Shown here piece by piece: positions 1 to 8,852 of a DNA stretch of 43,663 nucleotides. The number at the start of each line of letters is the position of its first letter. The stretch's first letter is position 1. This DNA comes from Candidatus Nitrosopelagicus sp. (lineage in GTDB: Archaea; Thermoproteota; Nitrososphaeria; Nitrososphaerales; Nitrosopumilaceae): assembly GCA_028345095.1 (NCBI GenBank), contig JAOMCQ010000009.1:1-43663 (forward strand), read 5' to 3'. A model generated the notes under the pieces. The model did not search any database. It worked only from the letters and a program-made list of their open reading frames with translations, and was not told the origin of the DNA. The position numbers were made by a program, and so were the translations under genes.

Positions 1-1
1 C

Positions 2-1309
2 CTAGATTTTGGCATGAGTTTTGGAAAGCGTGGTGCCTATTTTGACGAGTTTATGAGTCCAAGGACAGCAGCAGGTTTACGTGATTTTTTTGAAATGGGA
101 ATGATTCCAAAATTAGATGGATTGTATAGAAATGATCTTAATGTAATGTTAGGAGAAGAACCAAAGCCCGCTGACATTGATGCTGTATTGTTAACACACG
201 CACACGCAGATCATGCTGACTACATTTCATTTCTACATGAAGATATTCCGATTTACATGGGTGATACTTGCAAGTTAATTCTAGAGGCAATTAAAGAAAG
301 AGGACAGAGAAGTTTTGAAAAAGAAATTTTATCATTCAAACCAAGAACAGCTGCAGGAATAGATAGAAAATCTGACGAAATTGAAAGGACTGTAAACACT
401 TTTCGAACTGGCGACAAATTCAAGGTTGGCTCTTTAGAAGTAGAACCAATTCATGTAGACCATTCAGTTCCAGGAGCGTATGGGTTCATCATTTACACAT
501 CATCTGGCCCTGTCGTGTATACTGGCGATATCAGGTTGCACGGAACAAGACCAGACATGACTGAAGATTTTGTAAAAAAGGCAGCAGAAGTTGATCCTAT
601 TGCACTGTTATGTGAGGGAACAAGAATTACGGATCCTGAAACTGACGAGTCTGAACAAAAAGTCTACAATGATTGTAATGCAAATATAAAAAATAATGAC
701 GGACTGGTAATTGCTGATTTTAATTTCAAAGATATGGATAGAATGCGAACATTTTATGATATTGCAAAGGATAATGACAGAAAATTTGTAGTAGATATCA
801 ACAATGTTGCATATCTAAAGCACTTATCAAAGGATCCACAACTAGGAATCCCTGATTTTTCAGACGAGCATATAGCAATTTTTAAGCCGCTAAAGTCATC
901 ATGGACAAAATCTCAAAAAGACTTGTTTGATGAACCAAATTTGATAACTGCAGATGATGTAATCAAAAATCAAGACAAGATGCTTTGTGCATTTTCATTT
1001 TGGAACTTTGGTTCTTTAATTGATATCAAACCAACCTCAAACTCACTATACATTCATTCAGCAAGTGAACCATGGGATGATGAGGGAGAATCTGATAAAA
1101 AACGAGTAAATTTGTGGCTAGAACACTTTGGTTTGAACAGACTTCAAAGCCATTGCTCAGGTCATTCAAAGGGCAGTTACCTCCTAGAGGTGGTAAAAAC
1201 AATTGATTCAGACATGCTTTATCCAATTCATACAGAACATCCAGAAGCATATGGGAAGGTTACTGACAAACTGACAATTGTACAAGAAGCAAAGAGGTAC
1301 GAGTTATAA
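2..1309 (+). CDS. beta-CASP metallo-beta-lactamase fold nuclease, RNase J/CPSF-like (5' end outside window)
   Basis: This is a zinc-dependent hydrolase of the metallo-beta-lactamase superfamily, probably a beta-CASP RNA/DNA nuclease. The HxHxDH zinc motif is HAHADH at residues 62-67 counted from the internal Met at base 14. Further ligands fit IHVDH and YTGDIRLHG. EGTRI followed by a beta-CASP-like segment (ADFNFKDMDRMRTFYD) and the C-terminal SGHSKGS and PIHTEHP motifs support the beta-CASP assignment. The frame stays open through LDFG before that Met (base 2 onward). LDFG is typical of strand 2 in this fold, so the true start lies left of the window and the CDS is partial. Its TAA stop shares one base with the next gene's ATG (TAATG), suggesting translational coupling to the SWIM-domain gene. 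Substrate unknown. Confidence 0.85.
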   Translation, partial: LDFGMSFGKRGAYFDEFMSPRTAAGLRDFFEMGMIPKLDGLYRNDLNVMLGEEPKPADIDAVLLTHAHADHADYISFLHEDIPIYMGDTCKLILEAIKERGQRSFEKEILSFKPRTAAGIDRKSDEIERTVNTFRTGDKFKVGSLEVEPIHVDHSVPGAYGFIIYTSSGPVVYTGDIRLHGTRPDMTEDFVKKAAEVDPIALLCEGTRITDPETDESEQKVYNDCNANIKNNDGLVIADFNFKDMDRMRTFYDIAKDNDRKFVVDINNVAYLKHLSKDPQLGIPDFSDEHIAIFKPLKSSWTKSQKDLFDEPNLITADDVIKNQDKMLCAFSFWNFGSLIDIKPTSNSLYIHSASEPWDDEGESDKKRVNLWLEHFGLNRLQSHCSGHSKGSYLLEVVKTIDSDMLYPIHTEHPEAYGKVTDKLTIVQEAKRYEL

Positions 1310-3441
1310 TGAGTGACGAAGAAGAAGCTAAATTTAATAGATTACTTGAAGCTTTAGGAGAAGCAACAAATTCTGTTGAAGAAAAAATAAACAATGATGA
1401 TTTTTTAGAATTAATTGAAAAATTAAATAAAAAACATCCATTGATGTATCTTCCAGATTTATTGAATGATTTTGTTCAAGGTGATACATTAGTAAAAATG
1501 CTATTCAAACATCATCTAACTGAACACAGTAGAGTAACACAACTTTTTGAAAAATCTTTAAAGTTTAAACTCACACATAGAACCAAAAGTCTAACAAATT
1601 CTCAAGTAAGTGACGAAAAAAAACAAATAATTAAACAAGAAAATCTATCACACCCAAACATTGGTCCACGATATAACGAATTAACCACTTTATGCAAAAA
1701 TAATATTGAGATAATTAATTCAAATCTAATTCATAATGTAATTCGTGCATATACAATATTGTTATTTTTCCTAGAAAAACAAACTATCAAACATGATGAA
1801 ATTTCTACTCTATTGCCAAATATTATTGAAAATTATTCAAATTTAGTTCGTTCAAAACCGGAATTCAATCCAAATCTAGAAAATTTCATTGATGATAAAA
1901 GAATAGATAAAATTATCCATGAGTTAATTGTTTATGAACATATTTTTCCAGATGCAGATGATCCAAAATTATACACAATTTCGCCAAAATATCTCAAACT
2001 TCCCACTTTGATCAAAAACATTGTTACAAACAATGAAAAAGGAATATCATATCCCAGATTATTTCTTGAAATTCATAGAAAGCGTACGCTTTTTGATTTA
2101 ATTCCTAACAGTGGACTTGTAAAATCCGCAATTTTTGAATTAGAAGAAAAAAATGAAATTATACGAAAAAGTGGCCTGAACTCATTTCATGACCAATTTT
2201 TCATACCTAAAGAATACGAAATACAGCACTCAAGATTAGAACAATCAATCATCCAACAAGGCGAAAAGAAGTTCTTTGGAAGAAGAATTACTCCTAATCT
2301 TTTCATTTCTGAATTAAATCAGTTAACAAGAGGTGATTTTGAGCCTGAAGATGATCAAGTGACTAGAATTGCTGGAATGGTTTTATCTAATGCCCGTATG
2401 CTACAAGCCGACAGTCAAAAACCACCATTATTTGATTTCACAGTTGACATGAGTAATTATCAGTTAACTCCTGAACAACTCCGGGTTTTACAAGAAACTG
2501 ACATTCAATTAACATCAAATATTGTTCACATTTCTGTTATGATAAACGAAGATCTTGATCTTAGTTTAATTGAAAATATGTCTAGAGAAATACCTGAAAA
2601 TGAACAGGGATTAGTTATCTGTTTTAAAAAAATTGAAGACGAGAATCTAAATAATTTTCTAACAGAATACAAATCGATTCAGATAGTCGATGAATCAAAT
2701 TTCCGAAAATGGTGTGAAATCACGCCTATTATACCATGTAGATTGGGTTCTATTGCAAAAATTCGATATGGAGATAATGCAGGCCAGCTTGCACAAATTA
2801 ATTCCATAAACTTTGAATCAGGTCTAGCAGACATCAAAGTTTTTCCCTCAATGTATGATACTACGCAATACATCGGTAGTATGCAAGAAATTAGTTTCTC
2901 AAACGTAGATAAATTTCGTGAAATGTCTAACCGATATTATAATTTCTTACAATTGTTATTTGATGCATCATATGGTGATGAATTCAAAAATGTTATTCTA
3001 GATTCACAGGATTTTAGTAATGTGAATACTGAACATAACTTACAAAGTATTTCATGCCAATTTGAAAAGCATAAAGCAGAAATTGATTCTGGTGAAATGT
3101 TCTTAGCATCATGTAATTGCTTTATCTGGAAAGAATTTTCACATTCTGATGGATTATGTTCTCATTTAATTTATGCATACAATTTATGGTTTAAAGAATT
3201 ACTTGATATGGGTGAAACAAAAATCACTAATAAAATGTTACATGAATTATACACACTAAAACATAATATCTCTTCTCCATTATTAGCAGAAAAACACACG
3301 TGCCCAAATTGTAATTTTAGTATAACAACTATTCAGGGACTAAATGATTTCTTTGGAACTCGTATAATTAATGGAAAACCAATTCCACAATCATGGTGTA
3401 GAAGATGTCGAAAAAAACAAAACAAATACTATCAGGAATGA
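1309..3441 (+). CDS. SWIM zinc-finger protein with C-terminal four-cysteine zinc ribbon
   Basis: A 710-residue protein of unknown function. Near the C-terminus a SWIM-type zinc finger (CxC...CxH) is formed by C602, C604, C617 and H619. A second zinc site follows: C665/C668 and C697/C700 (CPNC ... CRRC). The N-terminal 590 residues are charged, probably helical, and not recognised. SWIM proteins are known partners of SWI2/SNF2 ATPases in prokaryotes. An SNF2-type helicase lies about 1 kb away on the opposite strand, so a joint role in DNA or RNA handling is a reasonable inference. The start overlaps the upstream nuclease stop by one base. The gene converges on the DUF3883 gene with only 7 bases between stop codons. 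Codon use looks more AT-rich than in the upstream nuclease gene. Confidence 0.75.
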   Translation: MSDEEEAKFNRLLEALGEATNSVEEKINNDDFLELIEKLNKKHPLMYLPDLLNDFVQGDTLVKMLFKHHLTEHSRVTQLFEKSLKFKLTHRTKSLTNSQVSDEKKQIIKQENLSHPNIGPRYNELTTLCKNNIEIINSNLIHNVIRAYTILLFFLEKQTIKHDEISTLLPNIIENYSNLVRSKPEFNPNLENFIDDKRIDKIIHELIVYEHIFPDADDPKLYTISPKYLKLPTLIKNIVTNNEKGISYPRLFLEIHRKRTLFDLIPNSGLVKSAIFELEEKNEIIRKSGLNSFHDQFFIPKEYEIQHSRLEQSIIQQGEKKFFGRRITPNLFISELNQLTRGDFEPEDDQVTRIAGMVLSNARMLQADSQKPPLFDFTVDMSNYQLTPEQLRVLQETDIQLTSNIVHISVMINEDLDLSLIENMSREIPENEQGLVICFKKIEDENLNNFLTEYKSIQIVDESNFRKWCEITPIIPCRLGSIAKIRYGDNAGQLAQINSINFESGLADIKVFPSMYDTTQYIGSMQEISFSNVDKFREMSNRYYNFLQLLFDASYGDEFKNVILDSQDFSNVNTEHNLQSISCQFEKHKAEIDSGEMFLASCNCFIWKEFSHSDGLCSHLIYAYNLWFKELLDMGETKITNKMLHELYTLKHNISSPLLAEKHTCPNCNFSITTIQGLNDFFGTRIINGKPIPQSWCRRCRKKQNKYYQE

Positions 3442-3448
3442 TTTATTT

Positions 3449-4414
3449 CTAATTTTTTGTAATCTGTAGTGATTCTGATTTTTTATCATAGTCACTATTT
3501 TCTAAGATATTTTTTATTGGATTTGGAATCAATATTGGTTCATCAGAGGTTTGATTTTGTAAATCAATTTTTGGAATAAAGTATATCCAATAATTATCTG
3601 GATATTTTTTAGCAATTTCCATCTCATTGTAACTCCAATGTATACTAAATTCTACATCCGTGGAACTTTTGACCTCAATGAATCTATCGTGATTTAGATC
3701 ATCAGATTTACCATCAAATGAGCGAATATCATATCCAGCATTTGCCCATTTTTCACTAATTCTCTCTACATTTTGTGCCTCTTTTTCACAGTCGATTTTT
3801 GTCAATCGCTCTTTTTCATATTTTAGAGCAATTTCTTCTCCAAGATTGCCTATTTTCTTCATAATTATCAAGGAATCATCAATTTGATTTTGAGAAATTT
3901 TTCTTTTTGGAAGTCCAACAGTTAATCTCTGAATTTTATCTGTGAATTTTTCATTAATGAAAATCTGTGTATCTTTTTTTTCTAATAATTTAATTTCATA
4001 CAACATTGGTAAAATTTCAGGATTCATACAAACACCAAAAATTTCATTTTTTGGAAACCAAAATTTAGAATCTTCTTCATGAAATTCTGCTAAAAGTGCT
4101 AAAACTACTTTTGATAAATTTCCATTCAAGAAACATTCTTCAATGAATAACTCCTCTTGTTTTTGATTTAAATCATAACCTTCATCATTAGATAATATTT
4201 CTTCTCCAAGTTCTGTAAGCATGAAATTATTATTTTCTAGTTTTAATATTTTCACGTCAAGACAAAATTTCTTAAATTCCTCATAATTTTGATAAGTATT
4301 TTCAATTACTGGCTGAATATCGAATGTCTTCATTACTTCTATTTCTGGTGATTGGTTTTCTACTTCATGTAACTTTACTACACGTAAAAAATTCGAAACA
4401 TGTCTAAGCTTCAT
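3449..4414 (-). CDS. DUF3883 (endonuclease-like fold) protein
   Basis: About 321 residues. The C-terminal third matches the DUF3883 / NO VEIN C-terminal pattern. It has a GNLGEE helix, then GYDIRSFDG, then FIEVKSS, then a YWIYFIP strand. The D ... ExK arrangement (D229, E247, K249 from the ATG used here) resembles the PD-(D/E)xK nuclease active site, so DNA or RNA cleavage is plausible but unproven. The N-terminal 180 residues look helical, possibly winged-helix. I chose the ATG at 4414 over a TTG at 4450 because it leaves only an 11-base overlap with the helicase stop, against 47 bases. It is the last gene of the leftward ParB-ParB-helicase operon. DUF3883 domains are often found fused to or beside helicases. 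Confidence 0.7.
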   Translation of the reverse strand: MKLRHVSNFLRVVKLHEVENQSPEIEVMKTFDIQPVIENTYQNYEEFKKFCLDVKILKLENNNFMLTELGEEILSNDEGYDLNQKQEELFIEECFLNGNLSKVVLALLAEFHEEDSKFWFPKNEIFGVCMNPEILPMLYEIKLLEKKDTQIFINEKFTDKIQRLTVGLPKRKISQNQIDDSLIIMKKIGNLGEEIALKYEKERLTKIDCEKEAQNVERISEKWANAGYDIRSFDGKSDDLNHDRFIEVKSSTDVEFSIHWSYNEMEIAKKYPDNYWIYFIPKIDLQNQTSDEPILIPNPIKNILENSDYDKKSESLQITKN

Positions 4415-6374
4415 TTTCTTTCTGTTTATGTAATTCTTTAAGGTGTTCAACTAGTGAATCATAATCAGCTTTCCATTCATCACTATCAGTTTTTATAATG
4501 TTTGAATCATAATTTAGTTCCTTTAGATCTTTACTTTTTAATATATTATGCATTTCTTCATTTTTAGCCCATAATCTATCATGAATTTTTTTATCAATGG
4601 TATTTGTTGCAATAATTTGATGATAAGTAACATTTGGAATTCCTTTACCATGTATCATTCCAATTCTGTGAATACGATCCATTGATTGCATAAATTGTGC
4701 ACCATTCCAATTTCTATCTAAATAAATTGCATGACTACAAACTCGTTTACCAAGAATATTTTTGTGTAATGATACAGCCTCTGCTAATGATGCAGGTGTT
4801 GCAATTAAAACTCTAGGGTTTGTATCATCTTTGAATTTTTGAATTCTTTCATCTCTGAGTGAGGTAGTGCCTTCATAATCTTTTGTGGGTTCTTTAGGAA
4901 CTCCTCCATGTACCAAAATTGGTTTTTCTCCTGCAAAAATTTCATCTGCAAAAACCTCCATGTTGTGCCTAAAACTAGACCAAATGAGCACTTTCTCACC
5001 TTTTTCCATTAATTCATGAGCGATTTGACCTGCTTCTTTAATTTTAGCAGGAATTTCTAATGTTGAATAATTTTTAATTTTATCATAAATTGGCAAATCT
5101 CCAATATCTAACATGTCAATTGGATCAGAATAATATCCAAATTCATCACTATCCACATCAAATGTTGTTGAATATTCTGCAAGCATGGAAGGATTAGATG
5201 CAGTCATTAAAAGACGAGTCATCTTTGCTCTCCTAAATTTTTGTAATCTAGATTGTTCTCTAAAGCTATTAATTTCCTCTAGTGTTTTTGCAGCAATTAC
5301 ATCATAAATCATTCTTTGAACAGGTAGTAATTCTACAGGATATTGCGGATAATCGGGGTTTGGTAATTGTAAATCTTTTTTTGTTATTCTACAATATAGA
5401 GGAAATAATGCATCCCGATATTTTTGTGATAAACCGCCTGTTCTACTGATATTTGTATTGTATTGTAATTGGTGACCTAACGGAGGTGTATCTGGCCACA
5501 AAAAAGTAATCTGTGTCCATAAATCTTTTGCATCATTTGGAATTGGTGTTCCCGAAAGAATAATTCTTCTTGTTGCATCTCCTGCAATATCTAATGCCAT
5601 TTGTGCATATCTTCCTAGTTTTGGATTTTTTATGTAATGAGATTCATCAATAATTAAAACAGTTTTAAATTTTTGAAGAAATTGACGAATCTCATACGTT
5701 TTTCTCATTGCAGTTGCAAAATGCATCAAAAATAATTCATAATGATGTCCTAGGTTTGATAATTCACTAACAATATCTCCTCGCAATCTTTTACTTTTTG
5801 GTTTTCTTCCAAAACATCCTTCAAACTCTTCTTCCCATGGAACAAATGCTGCTGTTGGTGAAATTACAAGAATTTTTTCAACAATTCCTTCTTTTAACCA
5901 CTTTGAAATTGCAGCATACGTGATAGTTGTTTTTCCACCTCCTGGAACAGAAAAATTTGCAGCATTTCCTACTCCAAGAATATGTTCAACAGATTCTTTT
6001 TGATATGGTTTAAGTTCACGTAAAAATGTAGAAGGTAATTCTATCTCATGTTCATCTTTAGATTTTATTTTAATGCCATTTTCTCTTGCTAATTGGTAAT
6101 CCTCTTGAACAGTTTTTGACTCTTCATTTTCTTTCTTTAATTCATTACAAATCTCAAGTTTATCGCTAAAATACTCAATTGTCCATTTTATCGTATTTCG
6201 AAATTTTACGGAATTATTTGTGCGTGGAAAAATGAATGAATCTCCATGCTTCTCATATCCTCCCTCTTTTAGCCAATCTAAATCATAATATTCTTTTTGA
6301 GAATCATCACTTTTCTCATATTTTAATTCTAAATTTCTATAGACATCATAACATAATGAATGCAAAAAAATCAC
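4404..6374 (-). CDS. SNF2-type superfamily 2 DNA helicase/translocase
   Basis: A 656-residue SF2 ATPase with both RecA-like domains. Visible motifs: LKPYQKESVEHIL (Q-like, about 121-133), Walker A PGGGKTT (about 144-150), DESH at 243-246, LSGTPIPN at 273-280. In the second domain there are VLIWSSFRHN, VLIATPASLAEAVSLH and the arginine finger motif QSMDRIHRIG. The DESH box and the 'dRiHRiG' motif place it near Snf2/RapA translocases rather than strand-separating helicases. The N-terminal 115 residues are unrecognised. It starts at a GTG that overlaps the upstream ParB-like gene's TGA (GTGA), indicating tight coupling. Its 3' end overlaps the DUF3883 gene. A nuclease/translocase pairing typical of defence systems is inferred from context. 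Confidence 0.88.
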   Translation of the reverse strand: MIFLHSLCYDVYRNLELKYEKSDDSQKEYYDLDWLKEGGYEKHGDSFIFPRTNNSVKFRNTIKWTIEYFSDKLEICNELKKENEESKTVQEDYQLARENGIKIKSKDEHEIELPSTFLRELKPYQKESVEHILGVGNAANFSVPGGGKTTITYAAISKWLKEGIVEKILVISPTAAFVPWEEEFEGCFGRKPKSKRLRGDIVSELSNLGHHYELFLMHFATAMRKTYEIRQFLQKFKTVLIIDESHYIKNPKLGRYAQMALDIAGDATRRIILSGTPIPNDAKDLWTQITFLWPDTPPLGHQLQYNTNISRTGGLSQKYRDALFPLYCRITKKDLQLPNPDYPQYPVELLPVQRMIYDVIAAKTLEEINSFREQSRLQKFRRAKMTRLLMTASNPSMLAEYSTTFDVDSDEFGYYSDPIDMLDIGDLPIYDKIKNYSTLEIPAKIKEAGQIAHELMEKGEKVLIWSSFRHNMEVFADEIFAGEKPILVHGGVPKEPTKDYEGTTSLRDERIQKFKDDTNPRVLIATPASLAEAVSLHKNILGKRVCSHAIYLDRNWNGAQFMQSMDRIHRIGMIHGKGIPNVTYHQIIATNTIDKKIHDRLWAKNEEMHNILKSKDLKELNYDSNIIKTDSDEWKADYDSLVEHLKELHKQKENEA

Positions 6375-7564
6375 TTACCTATTTCTTCTAATTTCTTTGC
6401 ACTTCTTAAAATTCTCTTAATCACATCTTTTACTTCTGGTTTTTGCAGATCAGGATTTTGATAATCAATTGCATCTAGGAAAGTTGCTGCTTTTCGTAAC
6501 ATCTCTGCAACCTTGTCTTTGTTTTCTTCTGCACCCAATTCATCCCCTGCTTCTTCAAAAATGGTTCCTATCTCACTATTTTCTCCATCTTCCTCATCAG
6601 GTTCCTCAGGTATTGGTTCTTCAATACCAGCTTTACCTTGACATTTTTCTCCTAAAGAAATTATTTTTTTAATTGCAGTATCAAGTTGAATTCTTACCAT
6701 TCTCTCAATTTTTCGAAGTTCTCTATGTCCTATTCCATCATAAATTAAACAAAACACTGCGAATTTTATTTTTTGTCTAGTTGTTGTGTCTACTCCCATT
6801 CTATCTTCTGTAACAATTATTTTTTGTAATTCTGCAAAATGTTCTACTTTTCTATCAGCTAGTTTGTAGTCGCCTGGTTTACCTACATGAACTAAATATT
6901 CATCTATTCTTTCTAGTCTATCTAGTTTTAATTCAATTTCATCTTTATCATCTATACCATAAAGTGTTTTAGCTATTTCAGATGTTGTTATTCCTGCATT
7001 TACTCCTTGTCTTAATTTTAATAATTCATTCATTGGACCATATCTTAAAATTTCATCTTTTCCTAATTGTATTCCTGCTTCTAGTTTCCAAAGATCATTT
7101 TTGTCAACGTCACCAGGTAATCTTCCAACTTTTATGAATTTGAATTCATCATTACTTGTATCTTCAAATAGTTTGGAAAGAATTGTCATTCTTCTATTTC
7201 CATCAATTACGTAACCATCTTCAGTGATTATTCCTGGTAACCACTGTCCTCTATCCTTAATGTCATCGTAGGTTCTCTTTGATTCATTAACGTCTAAATT
7301 CCAAAGTAAGTTTTTGATTTTCTTTGCATCTTCTTTATCTTCAGGTTTTAATTCTCCGCCCTGTTTTTTTACTTCATTGATATATTCAGCAGCAAATCTT
7401 CCATTTCTAATGTTATAGTATAGCAATTCAATAGGTAATCTGTAAACCTGAAGTCTTTTCTTCTCACCTTTCAGATTTACAGGAATGGAATCATTTTCCT
7501 CACAATCATTAGTTGTGATATACTCATCAATTCGTGTTTTATTATCACTATTCAATTCAGACAT
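6371..7564 (-). CDS. ParB/sulfiredoxin-like protein with HTH (copy B)
   Basis: 397 residues. The N-terminal domain has the ParB-N/Srx-like layout: LPIELLYYNIRNGRFAAEY (about 43-61), GQWLPGIITEDGYVIDGNRR (about 106-125), with DGNRR matching the family GxRR motif. A helix-turn-helix-like stretch follows (GITTSEIAKTLYGI). The C-terminal third is acidic (EEPIPEEPDEEDGE), then a helical end. ParB-like domains bind or hydrolyse CTP in partition proteins, and related folds occur in DNA-modification proteins such as DndB. No partition ATPase (ParA) is seen here, so plasmid partition is unlikely. It overlaps the helicase start by 4 bases and lies 45 bases after its paralogue. The exact biochemical role is unknown. 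Confidence 0.7.
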   Translation of the reverse strand: MSELNSDNKTRIDEYITTNDCEENDSIPVNLKGEKKRLQVYRLPIELLYYNIRNGRFAAEYINEVKKQGGELKPEDKEDAKKIKNLLWNLDVNESKRTYDDIKDRGQWLPGIITEDGYVIDGNRRMTILSKLFEDTSNDEFKFIKVGRLPGDVDKNDLWKLEAGIQLGKDEILRYGPMNELLKLRQGVNAGITTSEIAKTLYGIDDKDEIELKLDRLERIDEYLVHVGKPGDYKLADRKVEHFAELQKIIVTEDRMGVDTTTRQKIKFAVFCLIYDGIGHRELRKIERMVRIQLDTAIKKIISLGEKCQGKAGIEEPIPEEPDEEDGENSEIGTIFEEAGDELGAEENKDKVAEMLRKAATFLDAIDYQNPDLQKPEVKDVIKRILRSAKKLEEIGK

Positions 7565-7609
7565 AGATCATTCAGATACATTTCTGTGATTTAACAATGA
7601 TCACTAGAT

Positions 7610-8788
7610 TCAATTTTTCATAATTTTATCTATAATAGAATAAAGTAAATCTAGTCTTTCTTTAGAATCTGAATTTTTTAATGATGAATGCTTTGGGTCT
7701 ATTATTTCTAAATTCTTTATTGCTCGGTTTATCAGTTTTATTGGTTCTCCAGCTTCTGATTTTGCTTTCAAACTATCTAGTGAATTAATGAAGATGGTTC
7801 GTGCTGGAGTGTATGCATCATTTTCTTCTGCGTTTAATTTTTTTGCAAGTTTTTCTCCAGCTTTTTCAGGTTGACAATATTTTTCTGATTCTCTGAATAT
7901 GTTTGCTTTGAGTTGCTCATCAATCAAGATATCTTTTAATTTTCGAAGAGTACGCACATCAATTCCATCATGGATCAACTGAAATGCAATTCTCTTAATT
8001 TTTGTAATATCACTTGGGTTAGGATAAGTCTTTTTTAATTCATCAAGTTTTTTTCTAAAATCTGTAAAATGCTCTGTGATTCCTTCAACTTTTTTAAAAT
8101 TATTTCGCTCTCCGATATAATCTAGATACCGAACAATTAATTCAAGTACTTCCAATTTCTCTAAGACTTCTTTTTCTGTATAATCACCATACAGTGTTTT
8201 TGTAATCTGTAATGCTGTTAGCCCTGCATCAATCCCTTGTTTAAATTTAAGTAATGTGTTAATTGGCCCATAATCAAGCTGAACATTTCTTGATAATTGT
8301 ATTCCTGCTTCTATTTTCCATAAATCAATAGGTGAAATGTTTGGAGGAAGTCGTGCTACCATCAAATCCTTAAAGTTTGAATCACTTTCGAAGATGTTCT
8401 CTATAATTGACATTCTTCTATTTCCATTAATGACTTGACCTCCATGAGTACAGACGCCAGGTTCTCTTTGACCATACTGACGAACATTTTTTTCTAAAGT
8501 CATACTTTGTTTTGGATCTAATGAAATCAATAAGTTCTGAAGCTCTTTTCTGTCCTCTTTATTTTCAGATTCAAGCTCTCTTCCCTTCTTATTTTTTAAT
8601 TCTTGATATTCAGCAGCAAATCTTCCATTTTTAATATTGTAAACTAGATTTTTCAATGGAATCTTGTAAACTTGTAAATCTACATTCTGACCCTCAAGAA
8701 GAACTGAATGTGTTTTTGGCAGTGTTGCCTGAGGATTATTTGTGATATATTCATCGATGATTTTTCCATTTGACTCCTCAAAAGACAT
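7610..8788 (-). CDS. ParB/sulfiredoxin-like protein with HTH (copy A, paralogue of next gene)
   Basis: 392 residues, the first gene of the leftward operon. It is collinear with the following gene: both begin with an IDEYIT segment, both have NI(R/K)NGRFAAEY at about 51-61, and both have a GNRR box at 121-125 (here NGNRR instead of DGNRR). Both also have DLWK(L/I)EAGIQL in the middle and an HTH-like segment (ALQITKTLYG). The C-terminal halves have diverged: this copy lacks the long acidic stretch. The replacement of the box Asp by Asn may mean a different catalytic ability. An AT-rich TATA-like element lies near 8827-8834. No Shine-Dalgarno is seen before the ATG. A heteromeric pair acting with the helicase is inferred. 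Confidence 0.7.
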   Translation of the reverse strand: MSFEESNGKIIDEYITNNPQATLPKTHSVLLEGQNVDLQVYKIPLKNLVYNIKNGRFAAEYQELKNKKGRELESENKEDRKELQNLLISLDPKQSMTLEKNVRQYGQREPGVCTHGGQVINGNRRMSIIENIFESDSNFKDLMVARLPPNISPIDLWKIEAGIQLSRNVQLDYGPINTLLKFKQGIDAGLTALQITKTLYGDYTEKEVLEKLEVLELIVRYLDYIGERNNFKKVEGITEHFTDFRKKLDELKKTYPNPSDITKIKRIAFQLIHDGIDVRTLRKLKDILIDEQLKANIFRESEKYCQPEKAGEKLAKKLNAEENDAYTPARTIFINSLDSLKAKSEAGEPIKLINRAIKNLEIIDPKHSSLKNSDSKERLDLLYSIIDKIMKN

Positions 8789-8830
8789 GTACGATCAATT
8801 ATATCATGTGTAAAAAGTATGATCTAATTT

Positions 8831-8843
8831 AAAATAAAAAAAA
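8831..8843 (-). terminator. T-run terminator of the small-gene operon
   Basis: Just downstream of the 125-residue gene, the minus strand reads a run of nine T, an A, then TTTT. This is a typical archaeal oligo-T terminator. It sits next to the TATA-like element of the ParB-like operon, so the two leftward units appear separate. Confidence 0.55.
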
Positions 8844-8852
8844 GGATTGAAT

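Noticed and set aside
6371-8788. Plasmid partition (ParABS) interpretation of the two ParB-like genes
   Set aside because: No ParA/Soj ATPase or clustered parS-like palindromes were seen nearby, and the neighbours are a helicase and a nuclease-like protein.
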